This document shows positions 23,317 through 34,695 of a stretch of DNA of 64,000 nt, one piece after another (within the stretch, counting starts at the first letter, position 1; each line of letters begins with the position of its first letter). The position numbers were made by a program, and so were the translations under genes. The stretch is from Prosopocoilus inquinatus (taxonomy: Eukaryota; Arthropoda; Insecta; Coleoptera; Lucanidae). A model generated the notes under the pieces. That model saw only the letters and a list, made by a program, of their open reading frames with translations. It did not search any database and had not been told where the DNA came from. Location of the stretch: positions 26,138,001 to 26,202,000 of the forward strand of contig CM069870.1 of assembly GCA_036172665.1 (NCBI GenBank). Direction: 5' to 3'.

Positions 23317-24024
23317 TTAAGGTGCGTTTAGACTTGAGCACGCTCGCACTGATCCATCGCGAATGCTCAAGTTTATACATCTATTCGCGCACGCACATTA
23401 TGCGCGAATAGCTGGCAGTGAGATCCGCTTGATGTCGGTCTCGGGTAGAGGTTCAAAGGAATTAATTGCTTCACGCATGAATGCGTAGTTTGAACGAGAA
23501 AAAGTCGCATATTGAAAGCCACGCGACACAGCACTCGTAGAAAAGGTTTTTGAATTTTCAATTAGCCATGGAATGAACCAATGAAACAGCTTTGTTGGTT
23601 TGCAAGATAATGAAAAACTGCCTATTTTATGGAATGTGAAGCACGCAAAATATTATTTTTAAAAAATGACCTATCAGGAGCTAGTGAAATATTGAAAATT
23701 TAGACAGTTTTAGACGGTTTTAGTCATTGTAGTAAAAATTTTTAATTACTTATGACAACTCTGTGACACTAAATAATATGTAGAGTAATTTATTTTGTCC
23801 CTTATAAAAAGTAGATGTTTGCCACGAAAGTCGACGTCTCGTTCGAATTTCTTTTTTTCTACTAAAATATGAGTCACAATTACACAGCCGCTGCTATTTT
23901 GTCGTCCATTGTGTGCGCGAGCAACTAGATCAGCCAATTCGCCAGAATATAAATGCTCTTGGCGCGAACGAATGCCGTGCGCGTATGCTCGGCTCGTTCG
24001 AGCTCAAGTCTAAACGCACCTTAA
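23317..24024. mobile_element. ~700-bp MITE flanked by TTAA
   Basis: Ends are TTAAGGTGCGTTTAGACTTG on the left and CAAGTCTAAACGCACCTTAA on the right. TTAA at both edges fits the target preference of piggyBac-type elements, although the TIR itself does not start with the usual CCC. The interior is CpG-rich in places (CGCGCACGCACATTATGCGCG) and has no transposase. Confidence 0.75.
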
Positions 24025-24099
24025 TAAGAGTGTATAATAAAATCTTTAGAAAACAGTTTTATGGTTTTATTACTATTTTATAACATGGTTTAATAGCTT

Positions 24100-24290
24100 A
24101 AAATAAAAAATATTTGTCTGTAAAATAATAAATATTTGTCTGTATTGTCTGGGAAAAATACTTACGATATTTATTTATTTTATATAACTGTTATTGAATT
24201 AAAATGTGAAACGGAGGTAATGTAGATTATAACATATATATATATACAGATAATGTAGATTATAAGATAAATATATATATATATACATAC
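24100..24290. repeat. Short tandem repeats and TA microsatellite
   Basis: AAATATTTGTCTGTA occurs twice in a row near 24107 and 24128. A unit GATAATGTAGATTATAA followed by (TA)n is present twice between 24220 and 24290. Confidence 0.8.
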
Positions 24291-24860
24291 ATAGATAATT
24301 GTTTGAATAATGGTACATTCAAGCAAGTGTCATAGTGATATTTTTTAGCACGCGCCCCTCAATTTAATTTTTTATATATTCTTTTATTTTGGTTCCTTGA
24401 TCAAAAACAAGTTACTAGTTCGCGTTTGAAATAATTTCTAGTGATGATCTGGATATTATGTTTACAATTACATATTTTCTGAGCTTACAAAGATAATTTA
24501 AGATTTACGATGACAACAAAGGCAATTTCAAACAGGTATCAAGTACATATTACCCCATGGATGACGTAAACAAAAATGTTTATATACGATTTTAAAGAGG
24601 ATCGTTTGTGTTGTGTTACACTGTTATAAATGATTATGTATTAGTAAGTCTTAGTGAGAGTATTAATTATAGTAATTTAGTCTTATAAAGGTTGCAGTAT
24701 GCCACATAATAAATAACTTAGCAAAAAACTTTTTGGTGTTGCAGCTTTTTATCGGTTTTATAATTGCTCACAGGCTTCTACGACATCGTTTCTGTAAGTA
24801 TTTTGTAATAAAACCATAATATTACAGTATTTTGTAAGTATTAAATACCGGTAAGTATTA

Positions 24861-27800
24861 AACATCACAAAAACTGAACTTCACTTTCGTTGTTGGAAGT
24901 TTCTAATATAAAAAGATATTCTGGAAGAAATAACATTGTTTTTAAAATAATTAATGACAATAAATACTTCTAGTTTCTTTTTTTTTTTTTGGTGAAAATC
25001 TCCATAATTTTGTGTTAGTAATTAAATAGTAAACGAAAGTAGAAAAAGGATGCCTTAGGTTACTATAAAACGAAAGCTTTTCCAGCAGCTATTCATATAT
25101 TGAAGCTGATTGACGGAGGCTACAAAAAGCCCAGCTGAAGATGACATCCTCATTAGACAGGTGTCTAGTAAAACAAAATTTTGTAATAATTTAAGGGCAA
25201 CAAGTTTTGTCGTTATAATGGAATTAAATTATTTGTATGTGGTCCACTTAACTTTCAGCTGACTATATACGTCCCTGTACTAATTTATTGACGAATGAGA
25301 TCTTTAATGTTAATTCATAATTTCTACATTTTGATAAATTAGTTAAAATCAGGACTTTGTATAAAAGATCAAATTGCTAGCTTTTGTATAAAATTTTTCT
25401 TATAGATTCAAAACAGAAATGGCGGTATTGAAGAAGCCGTTTTGAAAGACGCACCGGTATGTATAGAGATGACGAAAGTTGGAAAATAAATGGAAATTTT
25501 TGAACAGTTACACAGTTAAAAAATTTTAAATTAAATTCAATATTCCACCAAGAATTGCGCGCAGTAATGAAAATTAGGTTATTTCACGTTTCGTTGTAAT
25601 AACGTCTAACAGATTACAATTGAAGACAAAACCATAGCCTATATTAAAGTTAAACGCAGCTCTATTAATTAACTCGCATGAACTAATTGGCGAAATTAAT
25701 ACGTTACCTCTCTTTTGCAACACGTGCAACTAAAAGATACTGTTTTAATTAAAAAAATTGCTGTATGCCGAGGGGAGAAATTAAATAAGGTTGATTTAAT
25801 TAAATTATTTTTTGTCGGGTGTATGAAGAATTCGTTCATTGGAAATAAATGCGAAAGCGAAATGCGGAGTTTGGGCGCACTGGTGGCTAGTGTTATACGT
25901 CGAAACCACAGTAAAAAATTAAAAGGTAGCAGCGCGGGAGCTCAGAACGTGCATGTAACTGCGAGAAATAATTTAATGTTATGTCATGCTGAAAGATGAA
26001 CACCGATCTCTCTCGGGCATTGATATTTGAACCCCTCTTTCACCTGTCGCTCTCCCAATTGATCTCGCGTTTTCATTCACATATCGATACACGGCCAAGT
26101 GCTCTTATGGCGTTATCTAATATGTTGTTCACCCTGGTCAAAAGCTGTGTGCTAAATTGGCTTCAGGTATTTAAACTGCGCGCTCTGACTTGTGCAAACA
26201 CGTGATGCTGATTTAACAGAAATCCTCCTTTTGGCCTAACTCTGCTGATGATCCAGACAAGAATCTCCTTTTTATCTCATTATATAAAATCATTTCATTA
26301 AAAGATAAAGCCTCAGTAATTCGTCTGTATTTCGTTTTTAGTAGTTGACGTTTTATTTATTTAGACAAAAAACTATTGATATTATGACATGTGCAAGCAA
26401 TTTCGTCCAATTTGATGTGCCGCTTTATCGCAACGGATAAAATTTCGTTTTATTGTCTGCCATGCCAGAAAATTGGAATGTTCAAATCAAAACTGCTCAT
26501 TGGCTTATACTAGAACATTTTCATTCCATTCACGGGGCTTTTCTGTATACGATGCAGCGTGTGTTATGCTAGCTATTACGTTCTGGAAATTGGGTATTGT
26601 TTAATGTATATCATCCTGCAGATTGAATATCGTACACGCCCGGTCGTAACAACGTAATTATTGTTGCAGGACCTGGTATCAGTGATCTGTGATGAAAGTT
26701 TTTATTAATTCATGAATCGGAGGTAATTTTGAGTTCTCGGTTTCACTCGTATTTAGGGTATTTAATAATTATTCTCGGACTAAATCATTTAAATTTACAA
26801 TTTAGTTCTCCAAGTTTCATTTGAAGAAGTAATTCGATACAATAATTTACAAAATTGCATGGGCTTTAGAAAATTGGTCCATATTTTTTGAATAAATTGT
26901 CGTAAACAAATATCTGAACTTATTCTGTTTGTTGCTGAATATCTTGTATGTTAGACAATGTTAACATTTATGTTGTCATATGCAATCTTAATTATCCTTG
27001 AGCAAATTTTCAGTTAATCAAATAGATCTCAATGTTTTCACGCAAATAAAGCAGCATGATTTAAAATGATAAGCTGTTGTGCACGTTCCTTAAATTCTTC
27101 TCAATAGTTGGAAAATCCACAGTTTTTCCCTGCGGAGTTTTTAAAATACTCACAAAATCCTCCTCAGTTCTTCACTGATGAATTTTAATTAAAAAAAATA
27201 AGCAGAATTATTTATTTTTTAGAAAAAGGTATTCAGTATAAGTCGATTAAATTGCAATAGGTCGCAAGTAGTCAAAAAGCTGCAGTTTTCAGGAGAGCAA
27301 TTTTTTTCTTTCTGATTTCATTCTTATTATACGGTTTGGATTTTATTATATTAGCTGATACATAAGAGATTGTGTCACTAGGTGGAAATCTCAAAATGCG
27401 ACATATTTATAAAACTATTGATATATGTGGCATTTTGGGAAAAAAGAAAATCGAATTGGTTGAATTTTGTCACATTCCGTTTATAACGAATCCTGCATGA
27501 ATCGAATCCTTAATCCATCAAAACAAAAAACAGTTTAAAGCACACTGCAACAATTGCACGTTTTTCTTCAAAGGCTTGGAGCTAATAAAAACTTTAATAT
27601 GAAACGAAAATGTATGTTATAATAGTTCAAATAATAATTCAAAATCCTAGAAAAATTCTCACATTTACAAAATCCTCACAAATACTCGGGAAATTACTCA
27701 CAAGTTGGCAACACTGATTATATGACAGTTATATGTACTATTCGGTACGTTGCGCATCGCTTCATACGAAATTCTGATTTTTAAATATAATTTTATTGTA

Positions 27801-28360
27801 TTATAAAGAATATCCCAGCCAAGGCTTACAACTCTTACATCTTCGATGTTTTTGGATCGAAAAAAGAAGAAATAAAGTTTGGCAGGAGCATGAAGAATCT
27901 TTGAGCTGCCATATCTCTTGCGAAGGCAAAAATGTATTTTTAAACAACTTTCTGTTGTTGCATAGTTGAGTTATCATAAATATATATTTTTTTTAATTAG
28001 CAAAAAGCAAATATGCATATCAAGAAAATTGAAAATCGGGACATGTTCAAAAACTCGGGAGTTATTAAAATTTTATTAAAAAAAAAATTAGAAAATTAGA
28101 TTTGCAACGCAATATCGTGTTCGCCAATTAAAACTGAAGAGAGAGATACATTTCAATACACGCGCGTTTAAACACAATCAGGCTTGGGATGTTTCGGGTA
28201 GGATTGCCAACTTTCAAGTTTCGTAAATTGGAACATTGTCTTTCAAAAATCGAGACATGTCAAAGAAAATGAGACTTGAAAATTTAATATTTTTTATTGC
28301 TCCAAAAAAAAAAAAAAACTTCAAAATTGTTGAAAATAATTATTTACAATTCGAAAAGTA
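24861..28360. other. Intronic sequence with a G+C-richer block at 25840..26210
   Basis: Mostly A+T-rich without recognised genes. The block at 25840..26210 (including AGCGCGGGAGCTCAGAACGTG and TCTCTCTCGGGCATTG) is unique-looking and G+C-richer, and could be a conserved intronic element. A ~60-bp text with CAGGCTTGGGATGTTTCGGG at about 28180 recurs at 29279 in diverged form, on either side of the hammerhead composite. Confidence 0.4.
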
Positions 28361-28522
28361 ACGTTACCTACTTATAAAATAGCGACATCTTACTATCGCT
28401 TTTTGACCTAACATTGCAGTAGGATAGACAAATTGAAGCGGGATTTGCTCCTAATGAGTCCCCCATGCAAGGCGGCCATGCTTGCTGTCAAAGCATAATG
28501 AAAGATTTTAGAAAAATTTTGT

Positions 28523-28655
28523 GCAAATCGTTTTTGATTGCAGTGAGAACCTCGAGCAGCCTCTGGACAGCTGTTTCAGCCCTGCTTGGGGCTTCTTCAG
28601 CAGAAACGTAGCTCGACAAGCTCGACATTCCCACCGCAGACCAAAAACGACTTGC
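28523..28655 (-). ncRNA. Hammerhead-like fold, inverted copy in the composite
   Basis: Minus-strand equivalent of the fold at 28969..29092. Stem I arms are 28523..28549 and 28628..28655. The core reads CTGCTGAAG, then AGCCCC/AGGGCT stem II, then GAAAC (plus-strand GTTTC at 28573..28577). It carries 9 extra bases in stem I compared with the direct copy. Confidence 0.5.
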
Positions 28656-28968
28656 CCAATTTATTCGCAATTGCGATGTAAGAGTGACGAACATATAAAA
28701 TAGCGACATCTTACTATCGCTTTTTGAAACAGCTGTCCAGAGGCTGCTCGAGGTTCTCACTGCAATCAAAAACGATTTGCACAAAATTTTTCTAAAATCT
28801 TTCATTATGCTTTGACAGCAAGCATGGCCGCCTTGCATGGGGGACTCATTAGGAGCAAATCCCGCTTCAATTTGTCTATCCTACTGCAATGTTAGGTCAA
28901 AAAGCGATAGTAAGATGTCGCTATTTTATATGTTCATCACTCTTACATCGCAATTGCGAATAAATTGG

Positions 28969-29092
28969 GCAAGTCGTTTTTGGTCTGCGGTGGGAATGTC
29001 GAGCTACGTTTCTGTTGAAGAAGCCCCAAGCAGGGCTGAAACAGCTGTCCAGAGGCTGCTCGAGGTTCTCACTGCAATCAAAAACGATTTGC
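28969..29092 (+). ncRNA. Hammerhead-like fold, direct copy in the composite
   Basis: Stem I pairs 28969..28995 (GCAAGTCGTTTTTGGTC...) with 29066..29092 over about 26 pairs including G-U, 13 of them consecutive at the base. Inside are CTGTTGAAG (29012..29020), a perfect 5-bp stem II AGCCC/GGGCT, GAAAC (29038..29042), a CAGC/GCTG stem III and CTC at the expected cleavage position. The canonical box is CUGANGA; here TTGAAG departs from it, so cleavage is doubtful for this copy. Confidence 0.5.
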
Positions 29093-29496
29093 ACAAAATT
29101 TTTCTAAAATTGTTACCTACTTAGTTAACTGATTGCCAACAGGTGTCATGTCATTTCTCTGAAAGTAGTCAGGGATAACTGCAATACTATGGTGCTTATG
29201 CTGCAGTTGAGGTGCGTTTGAAGATTCGAATGTTGTGGCCGAGGTACATTTCAAGATTCGAGTGTGTTACACATAATCAGGCTTGAGATGCTTCGGGACA
29301 GAGTTTTTGAAAATTTAAAAAGATAACGTTGTTGCACAGTCGCTGTTACCAGGCGAATAACTTGTACTTGAAGTGATTTCCTGGAGCGCAACCTAGTATG
29401 TACAACGATGCTCACCATAAATGATACCATTTGACAGTTTCGTAGCCCTTACGCTGAATGTTTTTAAGGGTGTGGTTGGCATGTAGGAGTATCATT

Positions 29497-30733
29497 CTCG
29501 TTTATTCTCGGGCCCTTACTATTTTTAATATACACCAGTAAATTCAATGATGCCGTAATGCATTGCACTTTGCACATGTATGCTGACGATAGCCAGTTAA
29601 ATTATAAATTTAAAGCACCTGATGTAGACACAGCTATTTCGCTCATTAACGACGATTTGCTTCGAATCGCGAAATTTTCTGAAGCCCACTCATTAACAGT
29701 TAATCCTAGTAAATCTCGCGCCTTAATTTTTGGTTCTGATAAACTATGCTCAGATTTGCTGACTAAAGTTAAATTTTCCTTAAATGGCTGTGACGTACCC
29801 CTAGTAACTAGTGCTAAAAATCTTGGTCTAATACTTGACAATACCTTTAGATTTCGTGACCATATTTCTTCACGTATATAAACGTAGCTTACTTCATTCT
29901 AAAGAAGTTATATCCTCATCGCAATATTTTTAATATTAAAACAAAATCTTTACTTTTGAATCCTTAGTTCTTTCACATTTCTCCTTCTGTGCACATCTAC
30001 TCAACAGCTGTCTTGATTCTTTGTCTGAATATCGCATTCAAAAGGTTCAAAATGCTTGTATGCGATACATTTTTGGAATTCGTAAATTCGAGCACATATC
30101 TCATAAGCTTATAGACCTGAAATGGCTGAATATGAAAAATAGTCGATTACTTCAAACAGCCTGTTTTTGCGCGGAATAAAGGAACACTTACGCCACCTCT
30201 ACATCGTACGGCGCTTTTCGAACGATGTTTCAAGTACCAAATTACACAGATTTACAACAATATTCCGTCACACTTAAAAAAATTTAACGTCTCCAATTTC
30301 AGAATCAATTTCTACGATTTTTTATTCACCTTGCAACAAGATCATAGCTGTTCCTCAGAAATTTAATTTAACATTAAAAACACTTTTCTTTCACAATATT
30401 ATTCTTTCATTGTATTTTTCTTACATCTGATTACCCTTCAACTTTAATTTTTTTTCATTGTGATCACAGAATATCTTTATCTGCTTTTTTTTTCTCTTTT
30501 TCTTTTCTTTTTTCTTCTTTTATATTCTAATTTTTCTGTCAATCTTTAAATTTAAGCCCTTAGTCTTAGGCGTTTATCTTATTGCTTTGTCATTGTTATT
30601 CAAGGTTTGGGTGGAAGACCACATATGTGAACCCCACCTTTAGATTTCCCCGCTCACATTACATTACATTTATAAACGATGTTCTTGTGTTTACTGGGAA
30701 ATAAAGATGTCTATTATTATTGTTATTATTATT
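29497..30733 (+). mobile_element. 5'-truncated non-LTR retrotransposon with (ATT)n tail
   Basis: Starts inside the reverse transcriptase at ILGPLLFLIYTS and ends with a TATTATTATTGTTATT-type tail, the usual result of incomplete target-primed reverse transcription. It is inserted in the MITE at 29408..30745. About 1.24 kb in length. Same family as 9640..10580 on the other strand. Confidence 0.88.
29505..30360 (+). pseudogene. Reverse transcriptase C-terminal fragment of the non-LTR element
   Basis: The frame reads SFILGPLLFLIYTSKFNDAV, then LHMYADDSQLNYKF with the catalytic YADD box, then VNPSKSRALIFGSDK and SAKNLGLILDNTFRFRDH. A stop/frameshift after SSRI is followed in another frame by ALLNSCLD-like text and RIQKVQNACMRYIFGIRKFEHISHKLIDLKWLN, typical of the region after the polymerase domain. 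A further stop occurs at the CFCAE block. It copies its own RNA in an intact element; this copy lacks the endonuclease and fingers. Confidence 0.85.
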
Positions 30734-31490
30734 ATTTAAGTTGAGCATCACACCTACCATTAAATAAGAATTTATTCTTTAATTGAAAAAGAAATATTTC
30801 ATTCATTTAGTTATGTTATATTTACTAATAAATTGCAAAAAATACAAACAAATGCTAAAAAATAAATGGGATGTGGGACGGTTGGCAACCCTATCCATGG
30901 CCGTTTTCTCTTTATGTAGCGTTTTTAATACGCTGCGTCAAAGATGCGTACGCTTGGACCGTTGAATTATGTGTTTAAACCAGGCTTTCAGCACCGCTTA
31001 ATAAGAGTGGGAGAACTAATGATGTTGACTTCATAAATGTGATTTGAAATCGTGAGGTTATTCTTATTGGTGACCTCGGTTTTGTGAAACTGTAAAACTT
31101 ATTGAAGTTTCAAAATGGAACATTGTGACACTAATAATAACAATAACCTTGTTGCCATTTCTTTATCTGATAAATAATGAATTTATGTAGGTAGTAAGAG
31201 TGTTAGGTTATGTCTTCGAACCTTTGACAAGTTTGACAAGTGGTTTAAACCGATACGTTTTCGCATTCCAAATATTCGTGACGTCATTCTTAAAAACGCT
31301 TGAAACTACTTATTGAACCGCACTAAGCGAGACAAAACGCCTTCTACTTGTTGTTATAGCTCTAACCGTTATGGTTGCGCTATTCTTTAATACATATTTC
31401 AACTAATGTTTCAATGAAAAATGTTTAAGCATAAATAATAACACGTATTCTACTTCAGATTCAGATGGTTCGCGAAGATATTTCATACAT

Positions 31491-32758
31491 TACTTGGGCT
31501 GCTGGAAAAGTTTCTGGGAACGGTATGAAAAAACGCATATGACATCTGGTAAACGGTATCATTGTTTTTCGAAAGTATTCAGCTTTGACGTCAATACACT
31601 TTTGCATACGCTCGAACCAATTTCTAAAGCACGTTTTCCACTCTAAAGATGGTACCTCAGAAATCAGTGTCCGGAATGTTTCAACAGCTGCTTCAGCCGA
31701 CGAAAATCACTCACCACGCATTTTATTTTTGATATTTGGAAATAAAGAGAAATCATTAGGTGATAAATCAGGTGAATATGGACAATGAGTCATTAATTCA
31801 ACATTTTTGTTGGACAAAAAATCAACTGTTTGACGGGCTGAGTGAGAGCTGGTGTTGTCATGATGGAGAATAATTCGTCGATTTCGATTGTTTCTTCTTA
31901 TTTGATCGATGACTTCCGGCAAACAAATTGTAGTATACCAATCAGCATTCACGGTTTTTCGATCCTCTAAAGCTACGGTTGCTACATGCCCAGTTAAACC
32001 AAAGAAACAAGCAATCATTTGCTCCGCAGCACTGCGTGAACGAACAATCTTTGTTGGTATTGGTTCATTTTGAAATACCCAAACGGTAGATTGTTGTTTA
32101 CTTTCTGGCTCGTACGAATAGATCCACATTTCGTCACAAGTAACGATGTTATAAACTAAGTTTGAACGACCTCTATTGAATTTCTTGAGCATTTCTTCGC
32201 ACCATTTGACACGACCCTGCTTTTACGCTTCTGTTAAATTGTGTGGGATCCAACGACTGTAAAGCTGCAAAATCTGGTGTATTGCTTTCATGTCAATGCG
32301 TAAGGATGCTTGAATCTCACGGTATGTCACATGTCGATCTCGCTCAAGCATTTCACGCACAGCATCTACATTAGTGGCAACAACAGATGTTGATGGATGA
32401 CCTTTACGAAATTTGTCACTGAGAAAGATACGTCCACGCTAGAATTCGGCAAACCAATTATAAACACTGCTCTTTGATGGTGCTTCATCCCCAAAAGCCA
32501 AATGAAGCCCTTCGAGGCATTGTTTCGGCATTAGACCACATTTGAAATCGTAAAAAATCATGGCACGAAAATTTTGACGCGAGATTTACACAAAATTACT
32601 TTTTCTCAAATGCTGTACAAACAAAACTAGTTCACTTGGATAGGAACTGTCAACAGAATTATAGGCGAAAAACGTCAAATTTTTCAAATATGACAGTCGA
32701 TAAACGCTAACAATTCTAGACCTACTAGATTCCACAAAATTTTCCAGCAGCCCACGTA
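31491..32758 (-). mobile_element. Full-length but inactive mariner element
   Basis: 1,268 bp from TA to TA, the standard mariner length. Inverted ends: TACTTGGGCTGCTGGAAAAG at the left and the complement CTTTTCCAGCAGCCCACGTA-type sequence at the right (AAAATTTTCCAGCAGCCCAC). The transposase lies on the minus strand. One insertion with both ends intact makes boundaries certain to within a base or two. Confidence 0.93.
31580..32562 (-). pseudogene. Mariner transposase with three in-frame stops
   Basis: The minus-strand frame begins near MIFYDFKCGLMPKQCLEG and stays in register to KCIDVKAEYF at the C-terminus, about 325 codons. Catalytic residues are visible: TCDEMWIYSY (first Asp), ILHHDNTSSH (second Asp) and YSPDLSPNDF (third Asp, DD34D). 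Stops occur after NWFAEF, after NLTEA and after KMRGE, each one base change from the residue usual in the family. There is no frameshift in the main body, so decay is mild and the insertion fairly recent. Mariner enzymes cut and paste their element into TA sites. Confidence 0.9.
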
Positions 32759-32759
32759 T

Positions 32760-34070
32760 GTGGATATTCGCATAAAAGTAAAAATGAGTAAAAATTTCAA
32801 ATGAGTAAAAATTTCAAATGAAACGATTTTTTTTAACATGAGATTTGAGTCCCCCTTGATTTAAGAGACCCTGGGCATTTAAAGGGTTAGACCTCGGTAA
32901 CTGGAGTTCAATTTTTAATACAAAGTTAGTGACCTCATTTTGATATAAATATTTGTATATATCTTGAGCCATTTAGAATATTTAAAATAAAACTATTTTG
33001 GTGAAGTTGTGTGGAAAACAGTAATACTGCATGATTCTTTATAGTTTTCTTCTATTCACAGTCAGCATCACTCATTTCATTGCCCAATTAAATTTCCTTT
33101 TATATGTATTTTAGATTAAACCAGTAATTATGCCTCGGGAACCTGCTTGAACTTGAGTTAACCGCAATAAAATAAATTTAATTTTATCCGATGTAAATGT
33201 CAAGTGATTTTATTTAGAAAGAGTCTAAGTAATTAAATTAAAAAGCAAATATACAGTAGTTTTACTACCATGGCGAGAATCTTCTTTGTAGATAAACTAA
33301 AGGATGCCCTAAACGCAACACAAAGAAAAACTTGAAGTACAAGTCCTTCTCATTAACTTTTCATATTTCTTGGCGAACTACATTTTAGAAGGAACAACAG
33401 ATTTTGTACGATAAGATCTGCAATATAATAAAACACAATAGACAATGGCCAAAGTTTTCCTTGCAGCCCTCGAACCGACCGGCACTCATCTCCGCAGTAA
33501 AAATCTAGCGATATTACATTCCTCTTTATGTGCGATAATTAATATCTGGGGTCTTTATTTATGGCAGTTGGTAAAAGTCGCCATTTATTTCTATATAACG
33601 TAATTGTCTCGCTTAGTTTGTAATAGAGACACATTAGCGACGTTTTATATCGAGTGCTCTTCTCCCGCTCAGTGTTTCTTTTGGTAGCTTTTTAAATGGT
33701 TTGCTCGTACATCTGCAAAAGTGACATACATTACGGGGATTTTTATCGCAATTTCCCTGAAAAGATTTTAAATTGCAGCACTAAAAGGGAGCCATCTATA
33801 CAGAATTACGTTTTTCCAACAGAGTAATATTAATTTAGTTAAACTTTTTTTAAGTTATTTTCCATTCAGAGAAACTTGCAGCAGCATTTTTCAAAGTGAA
33901 TAATATAAATGTTGACATATTATTCTAATATACTTAAGTCAATTTAATAGCTGTGCAAATATTTTATAACTCACACAGTTCAGTGAATGCACAATTTTCG
34001 AGCTTGCTTCATACAAATGTGTAGAGTTTTTGAGAAAAATATAACAGTCGTAAAGCTTTATTTAGCAAGT
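32760..34070. other. Intronic sequence with a G+C-richer block at 33440..33690
   Basis: No exon recognised. The block contains AGCCCTCGAACCGACCGGCA and GGGTCTTTATTTATGGCAG, looks unique, and has TTTATGGC/GCCATTTA words typical of homeodomain sites; a regulatory role is only a possibility. Confidence 0.35.
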
Positions 34071-34076
34071 CAGCTA

Positions 34077-34190
34077 AGATTGCAGTGGGCCTCTGAAGCA
34101 TACTCTGGTAGCTACAGCAGCCCTAACTGGGCCTCATCAGACGAAGAATGGCTCGAGAAACTTCACCGCAATTCAAACGACTCGTCCGAA
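34077..34190 (-). ncRNA. Hammerhead-like repeat, locus 3 (diverged)
   Basis: On the minus strand: ATTGCGGTG of stem I, the canonical box CTGATGAG (plus-strand 34133..34140), a 5-bp GCCC...GGGC stem II, then a pairing CACTGCAAT that closes stem I. The GAAAC box has become TGCTG, so this copy cannot be a working hammerhead. Its order and spacing match the loci at 18868 and 28969. Confidence 0.45.
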
Positions 34191-34249
34191 CTCGTGCGAA
34201 CGGTAAGTCTGTAATAGCCAGACGCATTTTAGGCGGAAGGTTTCGTTAA

Positions 34250-34695
34250 ATATACGAGGAACTATTAATATGACGAAGCGATCATAGTCGGAAAAAGTTC
34301 GAATCTTTAGCGCGTCTGCCTTGTAAAAACAAAACAATAAACCAGTCGAAGTGCGTGAAGTCTATGCGGCTCGCAGTAACCACTACAGTTCTGGTCGACC
34401 GGATACAAAAACCTGTTTACATAACCGAATCATTTCCGAATGAGCTTGCTTTCTTTTTGCAGTGACGGCGCTATAATTGTTATGAATTAAATGTATTATG
34501 CCAATCTTTTTAAAAGTTACATTAAAGAATTATGATGCTTTCATAATTATTAATTTGACAGAAATTATAAAGGCAATTCTGTTAATTGCTTCTGATGCAA
34601 TGAGTGCAAGGGTGGGAGTGCTGGTTTTTATCAGATATCTTAGGAATATCCGAGCCTTAGTAATAGCACATTACCGTTTGTTCATTACAGATTAT
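34250..34695 (+). repeat. Dispersed ~450-bp repeat, copy A
   Basis: From ACGAGGAACTATTAATATG to the TTAGTAATAGCACATTA region it matches copy B at 43270..43785 in the same orientation at roughly 85-90% by eye, except for ~90 bp present only in B. No protein or terminal repeats recognised. Confidence 0.8.

Larger units (their letters stand above)
22600..24805. repeat. Large inverted repeat enclosing a TTAA-flanked MITE
   Basis: The left arm (22600..23040) and right arm (24549..24805) share inverted blocks: TTACGTCATCCATGGGGTAAT with its complement at 24549, GTTGTGTTACAC-like text, TTATGTGACGCATTGCAACC / GGTTGCAGTATGCCACATAA, and ACGATGTC / GACATCGT. The arms differ by indels. The ~1.5-kb centre holds the 23317..24024 element and repetitive TA-rich text. 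Confidence 0.65.
28375..29111. mobile_element. Inverted-tandem composite of a 312-bp hammerhead-like unit
   Basis: Positions 28375..28726 hold about 1.1 inverted copies and 28727..29111 about 1.2 direct copies of one unit, head to head with no spacer. The direct repeat period, from GAAACAGCTG at 28726 to the same at 29038, is 312 bp. Arms are nearly identical over more than 200 bp; a 9-bp deletion (GACAAGCTC) distinguishes them. The 12-bp word GTTACCTACTTA lies directly outside both ends (28363..28374 and 29112..29123), a target-site duplication. Tandem and inverted partial copies with variable target duplications are known for Penelope-like retroelements. No reverse transcriptase is present. 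Confidence 0.8.
29408..30745. repeat. GCTCAACTTAA MITE copy split by a retrotransposon
   Basis: 29408..29496 is an inverted copy of the 11109..11207 unit and stops at GTATCATT; the missing TTAAGTTGAGC end resumes at 30736, directly after the retrotransposon tail. ATT occurs on both sides and may be a very short target duplication, though the tail makes this ambiguous. Confidence 0.8.

Noticed and set aside
28488..29124. Frames of 95-116 codons across the hammerhead composite
   Set aside because: The frames on both strands repeat with the 312-bp unit, span the inverted junction and match no protein; they follow from the repeat structure.
33470..33510. CTCGAACCGACCGGC as a tRNA B box
   Set aside because: No A box or acceptor stem at tRNA spacing on either strand.
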